From positions 1-51,605 of the forward strand of contig PYVH01000012.1 of NCBI GenBank assembly GCA_003030785.1: a stretch of 51,605 nt of DNA, in the 5' to 3' direction. Position 1 is the first letter of the stretch; each line of letters begins with the position of its first letter. Shown here in pieces: positions 33,017 through 42,965 of this stretch. Source of the stretch: Marinobacter sp. B9-2. GTDB lineage: Bacteria; Pseudomonadota; Gammaproteobacteria; Pseudomonadales; Oleiphilaceae. The translations under genes and the position numbers were made by a program. A model generated the notes under the pieces. That model ran no database searches and was not told where the DNA came from. It saw nothing but the letters and a program-made list of their open reading frames with translations.

Positions 33017-35203
33017 GTGGAGCACTCAGTGCCATTGATTGCACGCATCGCCCTGAATCGTCCTCTGCGTCGACTCTTTGATTACATTATTCCAGAAGAC
33101 CTTGAATTGACGCCGGGTCAGAGAGTGCGAATCCCCTTTGGCCGGCAGCAGGCAACGGGTCTCGTTGTGGAAGTGGGCGTTGAGCCGCCACCGGGAATAA
33201 AGCTCAAGCCGCTGTCATCGGTTATGGAGGGTTGGCCCGCATTACCGCAAGAAACGTTCAAACTTCTCAGCTGGGCGAGCGACTATTATCAACACCCCTT
33301 GGGCGAATGCCTGTTCACTGCCCTGCCCCCAGCCCTCAGACGGGGGCGAATCGCCGAAGAAAAAACGGAACAGTGGTGGCGTGCACTCGACGACGCAGCA
33401 ACACTTCCTGCAAATGCCCATAAACAGAAGGCACTTATCGATTGGCTAAGCCAGCACTCCAGGGGTGCCCCTACAAAGGATATTCTGCAGGCCGGTTTCG
33501 CCCGGGCACAGCTCAACGCACTGCGCGAGAAGCAACTGATTGAGGCCGTTTCGCCGCCCCGGCCGAATTCAGGCGGTGAGGACCCTGAGCTTCTTGCTCG
33601 CAGACCGGAATTGTCCATGGCCCAGGCTTCAGCCGCAGAAGGGCTGGCTGCTCCGGGCGAAGGGTTTGGTGCCTTTCTCTTATACGGCATCACCGGCAGC
33701 GGAAAAACCGAGATCTACCTGCACTATCTGAAACAACACCTCGGCGCGCAGGATCAGGCCCTGGTTCTGGTTCCGGAGATCAATCTTACGCCACAAACGG
33801 TTGCCCGATTCCAACACTACTTCGGCAGCCGGATTGTAGTATGGCACTCAGCCCTTAACGACGGTGAGCGCCTGACAACCTGGCTGAAAGTCCGCAACGG
33901 TGAACCGGTTATCCTGGTAGGCACCCGATCGGCTGTTTTACTGCCCTTCACCAACCTGCGCACCATCATCGTCGACGAGGAACACGACAGCTCATACAAA
34001 CAGGGCGAAGGTTTCCGGTATTCCGGCCGCGACCTGGCCGTCTATCGAGCCCACCTGAACAACTGCCCCGTCATCCTCGGATCGGCGACTCCATCACTGG
34101 AATCCGTGCACAACGCCGAGCAGGCCAAATACCACCTGATTAAACTTGAAGAACGTGCCGGCAACGCGGCACCACCGGTCATCAGTCTGCTGGATATCCG
34201 AAGCCGCCCACTGGAAGGCGGCTTGTCACGGCCCGCCCTGAATGCCATCGAGCAAACCCTGGCCAGAGGTGAGCAGGCACTGGTCTTTGTCAATTGACGT
34301 GGATTTGCCCCGGTCATGATGTGCTTCGACTGCGGCCACATGGTTGAGTGCCCCCGTTGCGACACGCGGCTGACCTACCACCGCCGGGACCGGGCAATGC
34401 GATGCCACCACTGCGACTACCAGACGGCCGCTACAGAACATTGCCCGAAGTGCCAAAGCGAGGCCTTCAAACCTGTTGGACAGGGCACAGAAAGAACAGA
34501 AGATATTCTCGCCAACGCTTTCCCGGACACGCCTGTTGTGCGGGTGGATCGTGACAGCACTCAGCGCAAAGGCAGCATTCAGGGCATTCTGAATCAGGTG
34601 AACAGCGGCAAGCCGTGTGTGCTCGTCGGCACCCAGATGTTGGCCAAGGGGCACGACTTCCCCAACGTTACCCTCGTGGTGGTGGTCAACGCCGACGGCG
34701 GGCTGTTCAGCGTGGACTTCCGGGCACCGGAACAACTGATTCAGACCCTTCTGCAGGTCAGCGGCCGCGCCGGCCGCGGCACAAAACCCGGTAAAGTTCT
34801 GGTGCAAACCTGCCACAGTGACCACCCGTTACTGAAAACGCTCTGCGAAGGCCAGTATCTCGATATCGCCGATCAACTTCTCAGTGAACGGGAAGAAGGA
34901 CAATTCCCGCCATTCCGCGCCATGGCCATCTTCAGGGCTGAAGCCGACACCATGGAAAAGAGCCTGCAAGTACTGGATACGATAAAGCCCCTTACCAATA
35001 CCACAGGCATCGAAACCTGGGGCCCACTGCCCGCCATGATTGCCCGGCGCGCCGACAAGCACCGGGCACAACTCATCCTCAACGCCCGCAACCGGAAAAA
35101 GCTGAACAGTTTGCTGACCGGAATCTGCCAGGAACTGGACCAGAGAAAGCTGCCTGCTGGGGTGAAATGGATGATTGATGTAGATCCCCAAGAAACGGGC
35201 TAG
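33017..35203 (+). pseudogene. priA: Primosomal protein N' (replication restart helicase PriA), interrupted by an in-frame TGA
   Basis: PriA rebuilds replication forks away from oriC. From GTG 33017 (or GTG 33029, which has GGAG six bases upstream) the frame encodes the N-terminal DNA-binding domain and helicase lobe 1 (Walker A GITGSGKTEIY, DEEH). It then meets TGA at 34295-34297. The frame is otherwise intact: reading through gives VFVN-stop-RGFAPVMM, where the family has NRRGFAP. The downstream part holds the zinc cysteines (CFDCGHMVECPRC, CHHC, CPKC) and helicase lobe 2 (QMLAKGHDFPNV). Total length, about 728 codons, matches intact PriA. A CGA to TGA change explains it. It could be a true nonsense mutation, a sequencing error or, less likely, readthrough. 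Confidence 0.9.
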
Positions 35204-35267
35204 CCATCACTCTTTTGGGATGGAGATGCAGGTTACAAAGTTTTTCATAATTGAATACTAATCATCA

Positions 35268-35294
35268 TTGCCGCATTGGTTCCTGTGCTATGAT
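35268..35294 (+). promoter_or_regulatory. Possible promoter of the Ig-like lipoprotein gene
   Basis: Extended -10 TGC-TATGAT (35286-35294) with TTGCCG at 35268-35273, spacer 15 bases. The AT-rich 199-base gap after priA holds no other clear signal. The spacer is short, so the extended -10 would have to carry the activity. Confidence 0.35.
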
Positions 35295-35402
35295 TTTCAG
35301 CAACATAACGACAAACTGCGTTAAAACACCGGAGCTTACAGTTCTGATGACGTGAATTTGCATCAGAGGGCTTTCGCTTTAATCGAAAACTGGAGAGAAA
35401 TA

Positions 35403-37097
35403 ATGTCAGGGAAATTCATCAAACGCGCGTCAGCGCTATCCTTAGCGCTTTTGCTAACTGCCTGCGGGGGAGATGAGAATTCAGCTCCTCTAGTGGGCAT
35501 TGGCGGCGGCACCCCGCCCTCTACCGGTGGTGATGCAGACAATGGTGACGTGCAACAAATCACTCTTGAGCTTGGAACAGGCAGCGGCTCCTCATTCCAG
35601 TCAGGCCAGATGAGCGTCTCCGCAACATCACTCTCTGCGGGAGGCTCAACCAGACTTGACTTTAACGTAGTGAACGCAGCTGACGGGAACGCCATTTACA
35701 ACACTGATGAAACATCTGTAACTGTTTCATCTCTTTGCCAAAATGCTGTTTTTGACAGCCCTTTGACGACGACTTCTGGCTCATTCAGCACAACTTACGA
35801 GGCAGGGTGCGCGGGTACTGACACAATAACAGCCCGCTTGACGAATGGCTCAACAGCGACAGCGAATGTCTCTGTAGCCGCTCCTGAAATCGGAGAACTC
35901 GAATTTGTCAGCGCCACTCCAGAATCAATTGCGTTGAGCGGAAGCTCCAACAGCACCCGTCCCAGCGTCTCTGAAGTCACGTTCAAGCTCGCAGATAAGA
36001 ATGGAAACGCGATTACAACCGGCGAAGAAATTACATTCAGCCTGTCGACAGAAGTAGGAGGAATCTCTCTTTCTCAAATCTCAACGGATAGCGATGAACA
36101 AGGCTTGGCGACAACACGAGTGAATGCCGGAACAGTTGCAACCGTTGTGAGCGTTACAGCGACCTACACTCCAGACAATGGCCCAGCGATTCAAACAACA
36201 TCGGCGCCAATTTCCATCAGCGCAACAATTCCAGACCAAGACAGCTTTTCTATATCAGTTGAGGACAACTTTCTGCCTAATGCTAGGAACTATGACGGTG
36301 TGGAGGTGCCAATATCAATTAGGGCTGCAGATAGGAACAACAATAGGATCAGTGACGCGATTGTCAATTATGTTACTAATGCCGGTTCAGTCCAGAGTGA
36401 ATGCACACTTCAAGATGGAGCATGCTCTGTCAGTTGGATTAGCCAAGACCCAAGGCCAGAGGATGGTATTGTTCTCGTTCTTGCCCGTACGGTAGGCGAA
36501 GAAAGTTTTAGGGACCTTAATAGTGATGGTCAATATGTTGAGGCAAATGATGATTTCAATGTGGCCACAGACGATAAAGGCGAGGCATTCTTGGATCGCA
36601 ACCTAGATGGTTTGCGAAACACTAACGAAGAATACTTCGACTACAATAGTAACGGTCAATACGACTCGGCGAACGGTATTTACAATGGAACAGCGTGCGC
36701 AGACACGCCAGCCAATTGCACAACGTCGCTACTTGAGATCACGCAAACCGCTAAAATTTTTATGGCTAGCGACAATATTACTGTCTCTTTCACCACCCCC
36801 GTAGCCCCCGGAGAAGTGTGCGTTGAGATTTCCGGCGTCTTTACCGACAGCCAAAGCAACATCATTGAAGGTCCACCACCGGGCGGTACAAACGTGAGTT
36901 TCTCAACGACGAATGGAACCATTGTCGCTCCGTCCTCATTCACTACAACCACCTCCTACAGGGAAAACCCGGTAGAACAGTGCGTTATCGTTGAAGCTGA
37001 CGATACACCATCGACCGGCACTCTAACCGTTGAGGTAAATCCTCCTGCCCCGTTTAGTGGAAACGCATTCATATTCAGGGAATCTCTCACGGATTAA
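35403..37097 (+). CDS. Lipoprotein with bacterial Ig-like repeats and aspartate-rich calcium-type loops
   Basis: 564 residues from ATG 35403 (GGAGAG upstream); the open frame extends further upstream to a GTG at 35352. The signal peptide ends in lipobox LLTAC-GG, predicting a lipid-anchored envelope protein. A Gly/Pro/Asp-rich spacer is followed by Ig-like beta-sandwich repeats of the invasin/intimin kind (AGGSTRLDFNVVNAADGNAI; ALSGSSNSTRPSVSEVTFKL). Near residues 375 to 430 there are loops such as DLNSDGQY and DRNLDGLRNTNEEYFDYNSNG, like EF-hand/dockerin calcium sites. The gene uses more AT-rich codons than its neighbours and interrupts the usual priA-argS adjacency, so recent acquisition or rapid evolution is inferred. 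Function unknown; adhesion or surface structure is plausible. Confidence 0.8.
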   Translation: MSGKFIKRASALSLALLLTACGGDENSAPLVGIGGGTPPSTGGDADNGDVQQITLELGTGSGSSFQSGQMSVSATSLSAGGSTRLDFNVVNAADGNAIYNTDETSVTVSSLCQNAVFDSPLTTTSGSFSTTYEAGCAGTDTITARLTNGSTATANVSVAAPEIGELEFVSATPESIALSGSSNSTRPSVSEVTFKLADKNGNAITTGEEITFSLSTEVGGISLSQISTDSDEQGLATTRVNAGTVATVVSVTATYTPDNGPAIQTTSAPISISATIPDQDSFSISVEDNFLPNARNYDGVEVPISIRAADRNNNRISDAIVNYVTNAGSVQSECTLQDGACSVSWISQDPRPEDGIVLVLARTVGEESFRDLNSDGQYVEANDDFNVATDDKGEAFLDRNLDGLRNTNEEYFDYNSNGQYDSANGIYNGTACADTPANCTTSLLEITQTAKIFMASDNITVSFTTPVAPGEVCVEISGVFTDSQSNIIEGPPPGGTNVSFSTTNGTIVAPSSFTTTTSYRENPVEQCVIVEADDTPSTGTLTVEVNPPAPFSGNAFIFRESLTD

Positions 37098-37100
37098 ATT

Positions 37101-37136
37101 TTATAGCCGCCCTGCATCCAAGCAGGGCGGCTATAA
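37101..37136 (+). terminator. Terminator hairpin after the Ig-like lipoprotein gene
   Basis: Stem TTATAGCCGCCCTGC (37101-37115) pairs perfectly with GCAGGGCGGCTATAA (37122-37136) around a 6-base loop and is followed by AATTT. The T-run is short, so efficiency is uncertain. Confidence 0.7.
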
Positions 37137-37238
37137 ATTTGAGAAGACTATCCCTTTCCGCGATAATACCCGCCTTCTGTTTTCAACGGGCTTCCTGCCC
37201 CGAATCCAATTCTCCTGTAAACCGAGTCATCTGACAGC

Positions 37239-38924
37239 ATGAAAGAGACCGTTTCCGATCTGCTCCAGTCTGCACTGGCAGCACTCCAAGCCGATGGCAC
37301 TCTGCCTGCGGACCAGTCCTTCACTCCACAGGTGGGCAATACCAAGGACAAGTCCCACGGCGACTATGCCTGCAACATTGCCCTGGTTGCCTCGAAGGCT
37401 GCCGGTTGCCCGCCTCGCAAACTGGCAGAGGCGCTTATCGAGAAGCTGCCGCAGAGCATAGCAGTGGAGAAAGTGGAGATTGCCGGGCCCGGTTTCATCA
37501 ACTTCTTCATGAGCACGGCCAGTGCTTTTGAAGTGGTCAACACCATACTGGATGAAGGCGACCGTTTCGGCCGCAACAACCAGGGCCAGGGCGAAAAAGT
37601 TCAGGTGGAGTTTGTTTCGGCCAATCCCACAGGCCCCCTTCACGTTGGTCACGGCCGTGGCGCAGCGATTGGTGACTGCCTTTGCCGGCTGCTGGAAGCA
37701 AACGGCTACGATGTGACCCGGGAGTTCTACTACAACGACGCCGGGGCGCAGATTGATAACCTGGCACTCTCGGTTCAGTCGCGGGTGAAAGGCCTGACGC
37801 CGGACGACGAGAGCTGGCCGGCGGACGGCTACCGGGGCGATTACATTGTTGATGTTGCCAAGGCCTACCTTGCCGGCGACACCGTTACTGCAGACGATCG
37901 GGAAGTGACGGCCAAGGCGGATCCGGAAGACCGCGATGCCATCCGCGAATTCGCCGTCGCCTACCTGCGGCGGGAGCAGGATCTGGACCTGAAAGCCTTC
38001 GGCGTTCAGTTCGATGTCTATTTCCTGGAATCCTCCCTGTACGAGGACGGCAAGGTTGAAGCCACGGTCAAACGCCTGCAGGAAAATGGCTACACCTACG
38101 AGCAGGATGGCGCCATGTGGCTGAAAACCACCGAGTTCGGCGACGACAAGGACCGGGTCATGCGCAAGAAGGACGGTGGCTACACCTACTTCCTGCCGGA
38201 TGTCGCCTATCACCTGGACAAGTGGCAACGGGGCTTTACCACCGTTATCAACGAACAGGGTGCCGACCACCACTCTACCGTTACCCGCGTTCGCGCCGGC
38301 TTGCAGGCACTGAATGCCGGCATTCCGGAAGGCTGGCCGGACTATGTACTGCACCAGATGGTAATGGTGACCCGCTCCGGCCAGGAAGTGAAAATTTCCA
38401 AACGCGCCGGCAGCTACGTGACCGTCCGGGACCTGATTGATGAGGTTGGCCGCGACGCGACCCGTTTCTTCCTGGCCGCGCGCCGGGTGGATTCCCAGTT
38501 GACCTTCGATATCGATCTGGCTCGTTCCCAGACCAATGAAAACCCGGTTTATTACGTGCAGTATGCCCATGCGCGCATCTGCAGCGTGCTTCGAAAACTG
38601 GCCGAGGAAGGTGTAGAGCGCGGCCGCAACGAATGCATCGGCGACCTCTCACTGTTAACGCTTGACGAGGAAAAGGATCTGGCCAACCAGCTGGCCAAGT
38701 ATCCTGAGCTCATTGCCAATTCCGCCGCGCAACGTGAACCGCACCACCTCACGCACTACCTGCGGGACCTGGCGGGCCAGTTCCATACGTATTACAACGC
38801 CCATAAGGTATTGATTGAAGATACCGCCGTTCGTGACGCGAGGGTCAGCCTCTACCTTGCCATAAGGCAGGTTATCGCCAACGGTCTGGACCTGCTGGGC
38901 GTCAGCGCACCGGAAGAGATGTAA
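37239..38924 (+). CDS. argS: Arginyl-tRNA synthetase
   Basis: 561 residues, class I synthetase that charges tRNA-Arg. An N-terminal additional domain is followed by the HIGH-type signature [13 protein letters not shown] (near residue 130), the KMSKS-equivalent KISKRAG (near 388), and the C-terminal anticodon-binding DALR-like domain ([19 protein letters not shown]). Start ATG 37239. The stop is followed after five bases by the SPOR-protein gene, giving an argS-SPOR-hslV-hslU order as in Pseudomonas. Confidence 0.98.
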   Translation: MKETVSDLLQSALAALQADGTLPADQSFTPQVGNTKDKSHGDYACNIALVASKAAGCPPRKLAEALIEKLPQSIAVEKVEIAGPGFINFFMSTASAFEVVNTILDEGDRFGRNNQGQGEKVQVEFVSANPTGPLHVGHGRGAAIGDCLCRLLEANGYDVTREFYYNDAGAQIDNLALSVQSRVKGLTPDDESWPADGYRGDYIVDVAKAYLAGDTVTADDREVTAKADPEDRDAIREFAVAYLRREQDLDLKAFGVQFDVYFLESSLYEDGKVEATVKRLQENGYTYEQDGAMWLKTTEFGDDKDRVMRKKDGGYTYFLPDVAYHLDKWQRGFTTVINEQGADHHSTVTRVRAGLQALNAGIPEGWPDYVLHQMVMVTRSGQEVKISKRAGSYVTVRDLIDEVGRDATRFFLAARRVDSQLTFDIDLARSQTNENPVYYVQYAHARICSVLRKLAEEGVERGRNECIGDLSLLTLDEEKDLANQLAKYPELIANSAAQREPHHLTHYLRDLAGQFHTYYNAHKVLIEDTAVRDARVSLYLAIRQVIANGLDLLGVSAPEEM

Positions 38925-38929
38925 GACGA

Positions 38930-39580
38930 ATGTCCCGAGACTACGCCCGTAAGGACAGACCCGCCAAAGCGTCGGCCACTTCACGCAAAAAGCCTGCGAA
39001 ACAGGCAAAGCCGAAGGCTGCCCGGCCAAAGCCGGCGGCTAGTGCCCGCTCCCAGCACGGTGGCCTGTCGCTCAAGTGGATACTGTCCCTGGCGGCCGTG
39101 GGCGGCTTTATCGGGTTTATCGTTTACCTGAACTCGTTACCCACGAGCACGCCAACGAGCCCGCATTCGCAGCAGCCAGCAGTCACTGAGAAACCGGCCC
39201 AGAAACCTGCGAAGACGCCCGAAGAGACGGCTAAGACAGAGGACAAACCCGGGTTCCGCTTCTACGAAATGCTGCCGGAATCCGAGGTGGTGCCGCCCAA
39301 AGTCGAAGAATACACACCCGGACCGGCTCAAACAGATTTCAATTATCTGCTTCAGTCCGGCTCTTTCCGCAGCAAGGAGGACGCCGAACGACAGCGGGCC
39401 CAGATTGCCTTCCAGGGTTTGCGGGCAAGTACCCAGAGGATTGACCTGGACAACGGTTCGGTCTGGTACCGCGTCAACGTTGGCCCCTTCACCTCCCGAA
39501 GCCAGATGAACTCCGCCATCGACAAACTGGTTTCCCTGAATATCCAGCCACTGGTCCGGAAGATCCCCAAGGAAGGCTGA
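38930..39580 (+). CDS. FtsN-like SPOR domain membrane protein
   Basis: 216 residues: a basic Lys/Pro/Ala-rich cytoplasmic tail (1-45), one membrane helix (about 48-66, LKWILSLAAVGGFIGFIVYL), a Pro/Glu/Lys-rich periplasmic linker and a C-terminal SPOR domain (about 135-212, FNYLLQSGSFRSKEDAERQR to PLVRKI). The layout matches FtsN and its relatives, which bind septal peptidoglycan and promote division. It is shorter than E. coli FtsN, so I leave the symbol open. Confidence 0.88.
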   Translation: MSRDYARKDRPAKASATSRKKPAKQAKPKAARPKPAASARSQHGGLSLKWILSLAAVGGFIGFIVYLNSLPTSTPTSPHSQQPAVTEKPAQKPAKTPEETAKTEDKPGFRFYEMLPESEVVPPKVEEYTPGPAQTDFNYLLQSGSFRSKEDAERQRAQIAFQGLRASTQRIDLDNGSVWYRVNVGPFTSRSQMNSAIDKLVSLNIQPLVRKIPKEG

Positions 39581-39603
39581 TCTTTCGGGCCGGGTGCGAA
39601 CAC

Positions 39604-39631
39604 CTTGAATTCGCACCAGAAGCCTCCATAA
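39604..39631 (+). promoter_or_regulatory. Candidate sigma32 (heat-shock) promoter of hslVU
   Basis: CTTGAA (39604-39609), a 14-base spacer, then CTCCATAA (39624-39631), close to the RpoH pattern CTTGAA-N11-16-CCCCATNT. It begins inside a hairpin GGTGCGAA/TTCGCACC (39593-39617) in the gap between the SPOR gene and hslV. hslVU is a classic heat-shock operon, which supports the call. Confidence 0.6.
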
Positions 39632-39670
39632 CAACGGGATACCAATTTCAATCAGGCAATTGGAGCCCAA

Positions 39671-40201
39671 ATGACTACCATTCTTTCCGTCAGGCGCGAT
39701 GACGAAGTTGCCATGGGTGGCGACGGCCAGGTTTCCCTGGGCAACACCGTAATGAAAGGCAATGCCCGAAAGGTTCGCCGCCTCTATAACGGCCAAGTGA
39801 TCGCCGGTTTTGCAGGCGGCACCGCCGATGCCTTCACCCTGTTTGAGCGATTCGAGGCCCAGCTTGAGAAACACCAGGGCAACCTCACCAGAGCTGCGGT
39901 GGAACTGGCGAAAGACTGGCGGACAGATCGCGCGCTGCGCAGACTCGAAGCCTTGCTGGCCGTGGCGGACAAAACCGCCTCACTTATCATTACCGGCAAC
40001 GGCGATGTGATTGAACCGGAACAGGGCCTGATTGCCATCGGTTCGGGCGGCCCCTTTGCCCAGGCCTCGGCCCGCGCTCTGCTGGAAAATACCGATCTGT
40101 CTGCCCACGAGATTGTCGAGAAAGGTCTGGATATCGCCGCCGACATCTGTATCTACACCAACCACAATCGCACCCTTGAAGTGCTCTCCAAAAACGACTG
40201 A
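39671..40201 (+). CDS. hslV: ATP-dependent protease subunit HslV
   Basis: 176 residues. After removal of Met1 the N-terminal threonine (MTTILSVRR, Thr2) is the nucleophile of this proteasome-like peptidase. [23 protein letters not shown] and [21 protein letters not shown] are diagnostic. It forms a double hexamer capped by HslU. TTGGAG ribosome site; hslU follows after 12 bases. Confidence 0.98.
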   Translation: MTTILSVRRDDEVAMGGDGQVSLGNTVMKGNARKVRRLYNGQVIAGFAGGTADAFTLFERFEAQLEKHQGNLTRAAVELAKDWRTDRALRRLEALLAVADKTASLIITGNGDVIEPEQGLIAIGSGGPFAQASARALLENTDLSAHEIVEKGLDIAADICIYTNHNRTLEVLSKND

Positions 40202-40213
40202 TCCGGAGCGACC

Positions 40214-41542
40214 ATGTCTGCAATGACTCCCCGTGAGATTGTCCACGAACTCAATAAACACATCGTGGGCCAGGAAGAAGCCAAGCGGGCGGTGGCTATC
40301 GCCCTGAGAAATCGCTGGCGCCGGATGCAGCTGGACAGCAGCCTGCGCGAAGAGATCACACCCAAGAACATTCTGATGATCGGCCCTACGGGTGTGGGTA
40401 AAACCGAGATCGCCCGACGCCTCGCCAAACTGGCCGATGCCCCGTTTCTGAAAGTGGAGGCCACGAAATTCACGGAAGTCGGTTATGTCGGCCGTGACGT
40501 GGAATCCATTATCCGCGACCTGGCGGATATGGCCGTCAAAATGCTGCGCGAAGCAGAGATGAAGCGCCACGAGGAACAGGCACTGGATGCTGCGGAAGAT
40601 CGCATTCTGGACGCGCTGATTCCGCCGCCCCGGGATTTCGGTGAAGACAGCCAGCGCAGCTCCGATTCATCCACACGTCAGCTGTTCCGGAAGAAACTTC
40701 GGGAGGGCGAGCTGGATGACAAGGAAATCGAGATCGACCTGCGCAACTCCGGCGCCGGAGTTGAAATCATGGCGCCCCCGGGCATGGAGGAGATGACCAA
40801 CCAGCTGCAGAGCATGTTCTCCAACCTGTCCTCCGACAAGCGCAAGACCCGGAAAATGAAGGTTGCCGACGCACTCAAGCGCGCCAAGGAAGAAGAGGCT
40901 GCAAAGCTGGTCAACGAAGAAGAGATCAAGCAGAAAGCCATCCAGGCAGTGGAGCAGAATGGCATCGTGTTTGTGGATGAAATCGACAAGGTGGCCAAGC
41001 GGTCCGAGAACACTTCGTCAGATGTTTCCCGCGAGGGCGTCCAGCGCGACCTGCTCCCGTTGATCGAGGGCAGCACCGTGAGCACGAAATACGGTTCTGT
41101 GCGCACCGATCATATTCTGTTTATTGCCTCCGGCGCATTCCATCTGTCCAAACCCTCGGATCTCATTCCGGAGCTGCAGGGCCGCTTGCCGATCCGTGTT
41201 GAGCTTCAGGCACTGACACCTGAGGACTTCAAGCGCATCCTGACCGAACCGGATGCCTCCCTGGTGCAGCAGTACGAAGCACTAATGCTGACCGAAGGCG
41301 TAAAACTGACGTTCCGGGAAGATGCCATTGCGCGCATTGCCGAGGTTGCCTGGAAGGTAAACGAGAGCACGGAAAACATCGGTGCCCGTCGGCTGCATAC
41401 CGTCCTTGAGCGGTTGCTTGAAACCCTGTCCTTCGATGCCGGCGACAAGGTTACTGATGGCTTCGAGGTTACCGCTGAATACGTGGATGAAAAGCTTGGA
41501 GAGTTGTCCGAAGACGAGGATCTGAGCCGGTATATCCTGTAG
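40214..41542 (+). CDS. hslU: ATP-dependent protease ATPase subunit HslU
   Basis: 442 residues, AAA+ unfoldase that feeds HslV. Walker [17 protein letters not shown] (near residue 56), the I-domain insertion (about 110-240), Walker [14 protein letters not shown], sensor and C-terminal [14 protein letters not shown]. The C-terminal tail [10 protein letters not shown] is the conserved HslV-docking end. Convergent with the patatin-like gene across the palindrome at 41548. Confidence 0.98.
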   Translation: MSAMTPREIVHELNKHIVGQEEAKRAVAIALRNRWRRMQLDSSLREEITPKNILMIGPTGVGKTEIARRLAKLADAPFLKVEATKFTEVGYVGRDVESIIRDLADMAVKMLREAEMKRHEEQALDAAEDRILDALIPPPRDFGEDSQRSSDSSTRQLFRKKLREGELDDKEIEIDLRNSGAGVEIMAPPGMEEMTNQLQSMFSNLSSDKRKTRKMKVADALKRAKEEEAAKLVNEEEIKQKAIQAVEQNGIVFVDEIDKVAKRSENTSSDVSREGVQRDLLPLIEGSTVSTKYGSVRTDHILFIASGAFHLSKPSDLIPELQGRLPIRVELQALTPEDFKRILTEPDASLVQQYEALMLTEGVKLTFREDAIARIAEVAWKVNESTENIGARRLHTVLERLLETLSFDAGDKVTDGFEVTAEYVDEKLGELSEDEDLSRYIL

Positions 41543-41547
41543 TCGTA

Positions 41548-41584
41548 AATCGGGGTCAGATGAAAACTTCATCTGACCCCGATT
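41548..41584. repeat. Palindromic repeat of the GGGGTCAGATGAA family, copy 1; likely bidirectional terminator
   Basis: Arms 41548-41564 and 41568-41584 form a perfect 17-bp stem with a 3-base loop. It begins 6 bases after the hslU stop and ends 18 bases before the stop of the opposing patatin-like gene. The same inner sequence recurs at 46659-46688. Confidence 0.92.
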
Positions 41585-41601
41585 AACTCCGCAACTCTAT
41601 C

Positions 41602-42843
41602 TTACTGCGCCTTCGAAAAGAGGTGCGAAACGTTATCCAGCCCGGTTGCCAGCCGGCCCTTTTCCGCTTTTTTCTTTCTGCCCTTGGCCACGTACAGTGG
41701 CAGCATTTCGCCATACAGGCTGGTACTGATCGTCCGCTGTTCGTCTTCAAGGCGATCCCGGCGAAGCTTGATGCCGTATTTTTCCAGCTTTGGCTCCAGT
41801 TGATCGGCACGACTCAGAAGATCACGCCGGGTCATCTGGTAGGCGTGTTCACACACCATTCTTCGCGACTGGAAGCTGAACACGTTGGAGAAGAACAGCT
41901 TGGCGTCGTCACGGGTAGGCTCGAACAGCAGGATGTCCTTGTCTGGATAATCCCGGGCGTACTGGGCAATGCCCGACTGCATCCGGGAGTACACCATGGC
42001 CCTGAAAGTCTGTGACAGAACATTCGGCATGCCTGAGCGGGTCAGCTCACCCGGTTTCATGGAACCGGCCCGAACCGCAGCGCTGGCATCAATCGGCACT
42101 TGGGGATTCACGGCGAAAACCAGATCGGCTCCGTCTTCAAAAGCGACAGATGCGTGCAACCCCTTGCGCAGCGTGCCATCCACATAATAACGGCCGTCAA
42201 TTTCCACTGGCACATACAGACCCGGCGACGCGGTACTGGCCTGAATGGCTTTGGAAATGGGCACGTGGTCAAAGCCGGGAGCGCCAAAGCAAACGGCTTC
42301 AGTGCTCTCAACATCGGCAGCCACTATGTAGAGGCTGCGCTTGAGCTGACGGAAATCGTTGGTGCGGCCAAGCATGGTAAAGGCCCGCTTGAGATACTCA
42401 TGCAGGCCCTCGTTATCAAACAAGCCGGCAGGGGCTGCCTGGGCCAGGATGGTCATGGCTTCCAGCAGACTCTGATCGTAGGGGTTGTTGATGAAGCGAC
42501 TCACCGCCGTCGAAACCAGGCCCGGAATTGCCAGCAGACGACTGCCGATCTCGCGGAAAGCCGGACGATAGAACACTTCCGGATGGAACGGGTGAACTTC
42601 CGCCTCGTTGCGCACGAAAATCCGGCAAAGTTGCGCCGTGGTCATCTGGTTAGCGAGATTCGCCGCCACAAAAGAGCCGCCATTTACACCAACATAAACA
42701 TCGATGTTGTTGAAATCGAGACCATCAAGTGCCTCATCCAGCGCCCGGAGCGCTCCGATTTCATAAATGCCGCCCAGAGGACCACCGCCACCAAGGGCAA
42801 GCCCGATGCGTGGAGCGGGTTTATGGTCAATTGGCGAGCTCAT
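41602..42843 (-). CDS. Patatin-like protein with altered catalytic motif
   Basis: 413 residues. The patatin fold is shown by the oxyanion motif LALGGGGPLGGIYEIGAL (residues 15-32), the nucleophile-elbow region IDVYVGVNGGSFVAA (48-61) and the Asp motif YYVDGTLRKG (Asp222). The family nucleophile is the Ser of GxSxG; here the aligned pentapeptide is GVNGG, with Asn54 in place of Ser, and the nearest Ser (57) is out of register. The Asp is kept as DGT. So lipase activity of the usual type is doubtful, although a shifted or non-enzymatic role is possible. The C-terminal third is charged and basic. Single-gene unit, AAGGGAAGG ribosome site. Confidence 0.85.
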   Translation of the reverse strand: MSSPIDHKPAPRIGLALGGGGPLGGIYEIGALRALDEALDGLDFNNIDVYVGVNGGSFVAANLANQMTTAQLCRIFVRNEAEVHPFHPEVFYRPAFREIGSRLLAIPGLVSTAVSRFINNPYDQSLLEAMTILAQAAPAGLFDNEGLHEYLKRAFTMLGRTNDFRQLKRSLYIVAADVESTEAVCFGAPGFDHVPISKAIQASTASPGLYVPVEIDGRYYVDGTLRKGLHASVAFEDGADLVFAVNPQVPIDASAAVRAGSMKPGELTRSGMPNVLSQTFRAMVYSRMQSGIAQYARDYPDKDILLFEPTRDDAKLFFSNVFSFQSRRMVCEHAYQMTRRDLLSRADQLEPKLEKYGIKLRRDRLEDEQRTISTSLYGEMLPLYVAKGRKKKAEKGRLATGLDNVSHLFSKAQ

Positions 42844-42965
42844 AGCCTTCCCTTTTCCGGATTAAGAATGCGGGTCCGTCAGGCAGACCGCCGGATAATT
42901 TCATTCTCAAGATAACAACCGTATTTAGAGTGCGCACCCTATATTGCCCAAACGCGCACCTGCGA

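Noticed and set aside
33000-33038. GTG frame of 12 codons with a good AAGGA site just before and overlapping the start of priA
   Set aside because: Could be a leader peptide or only the upstream part of the priA ribosome-binding region; too short to support, and no conservation can be checked.
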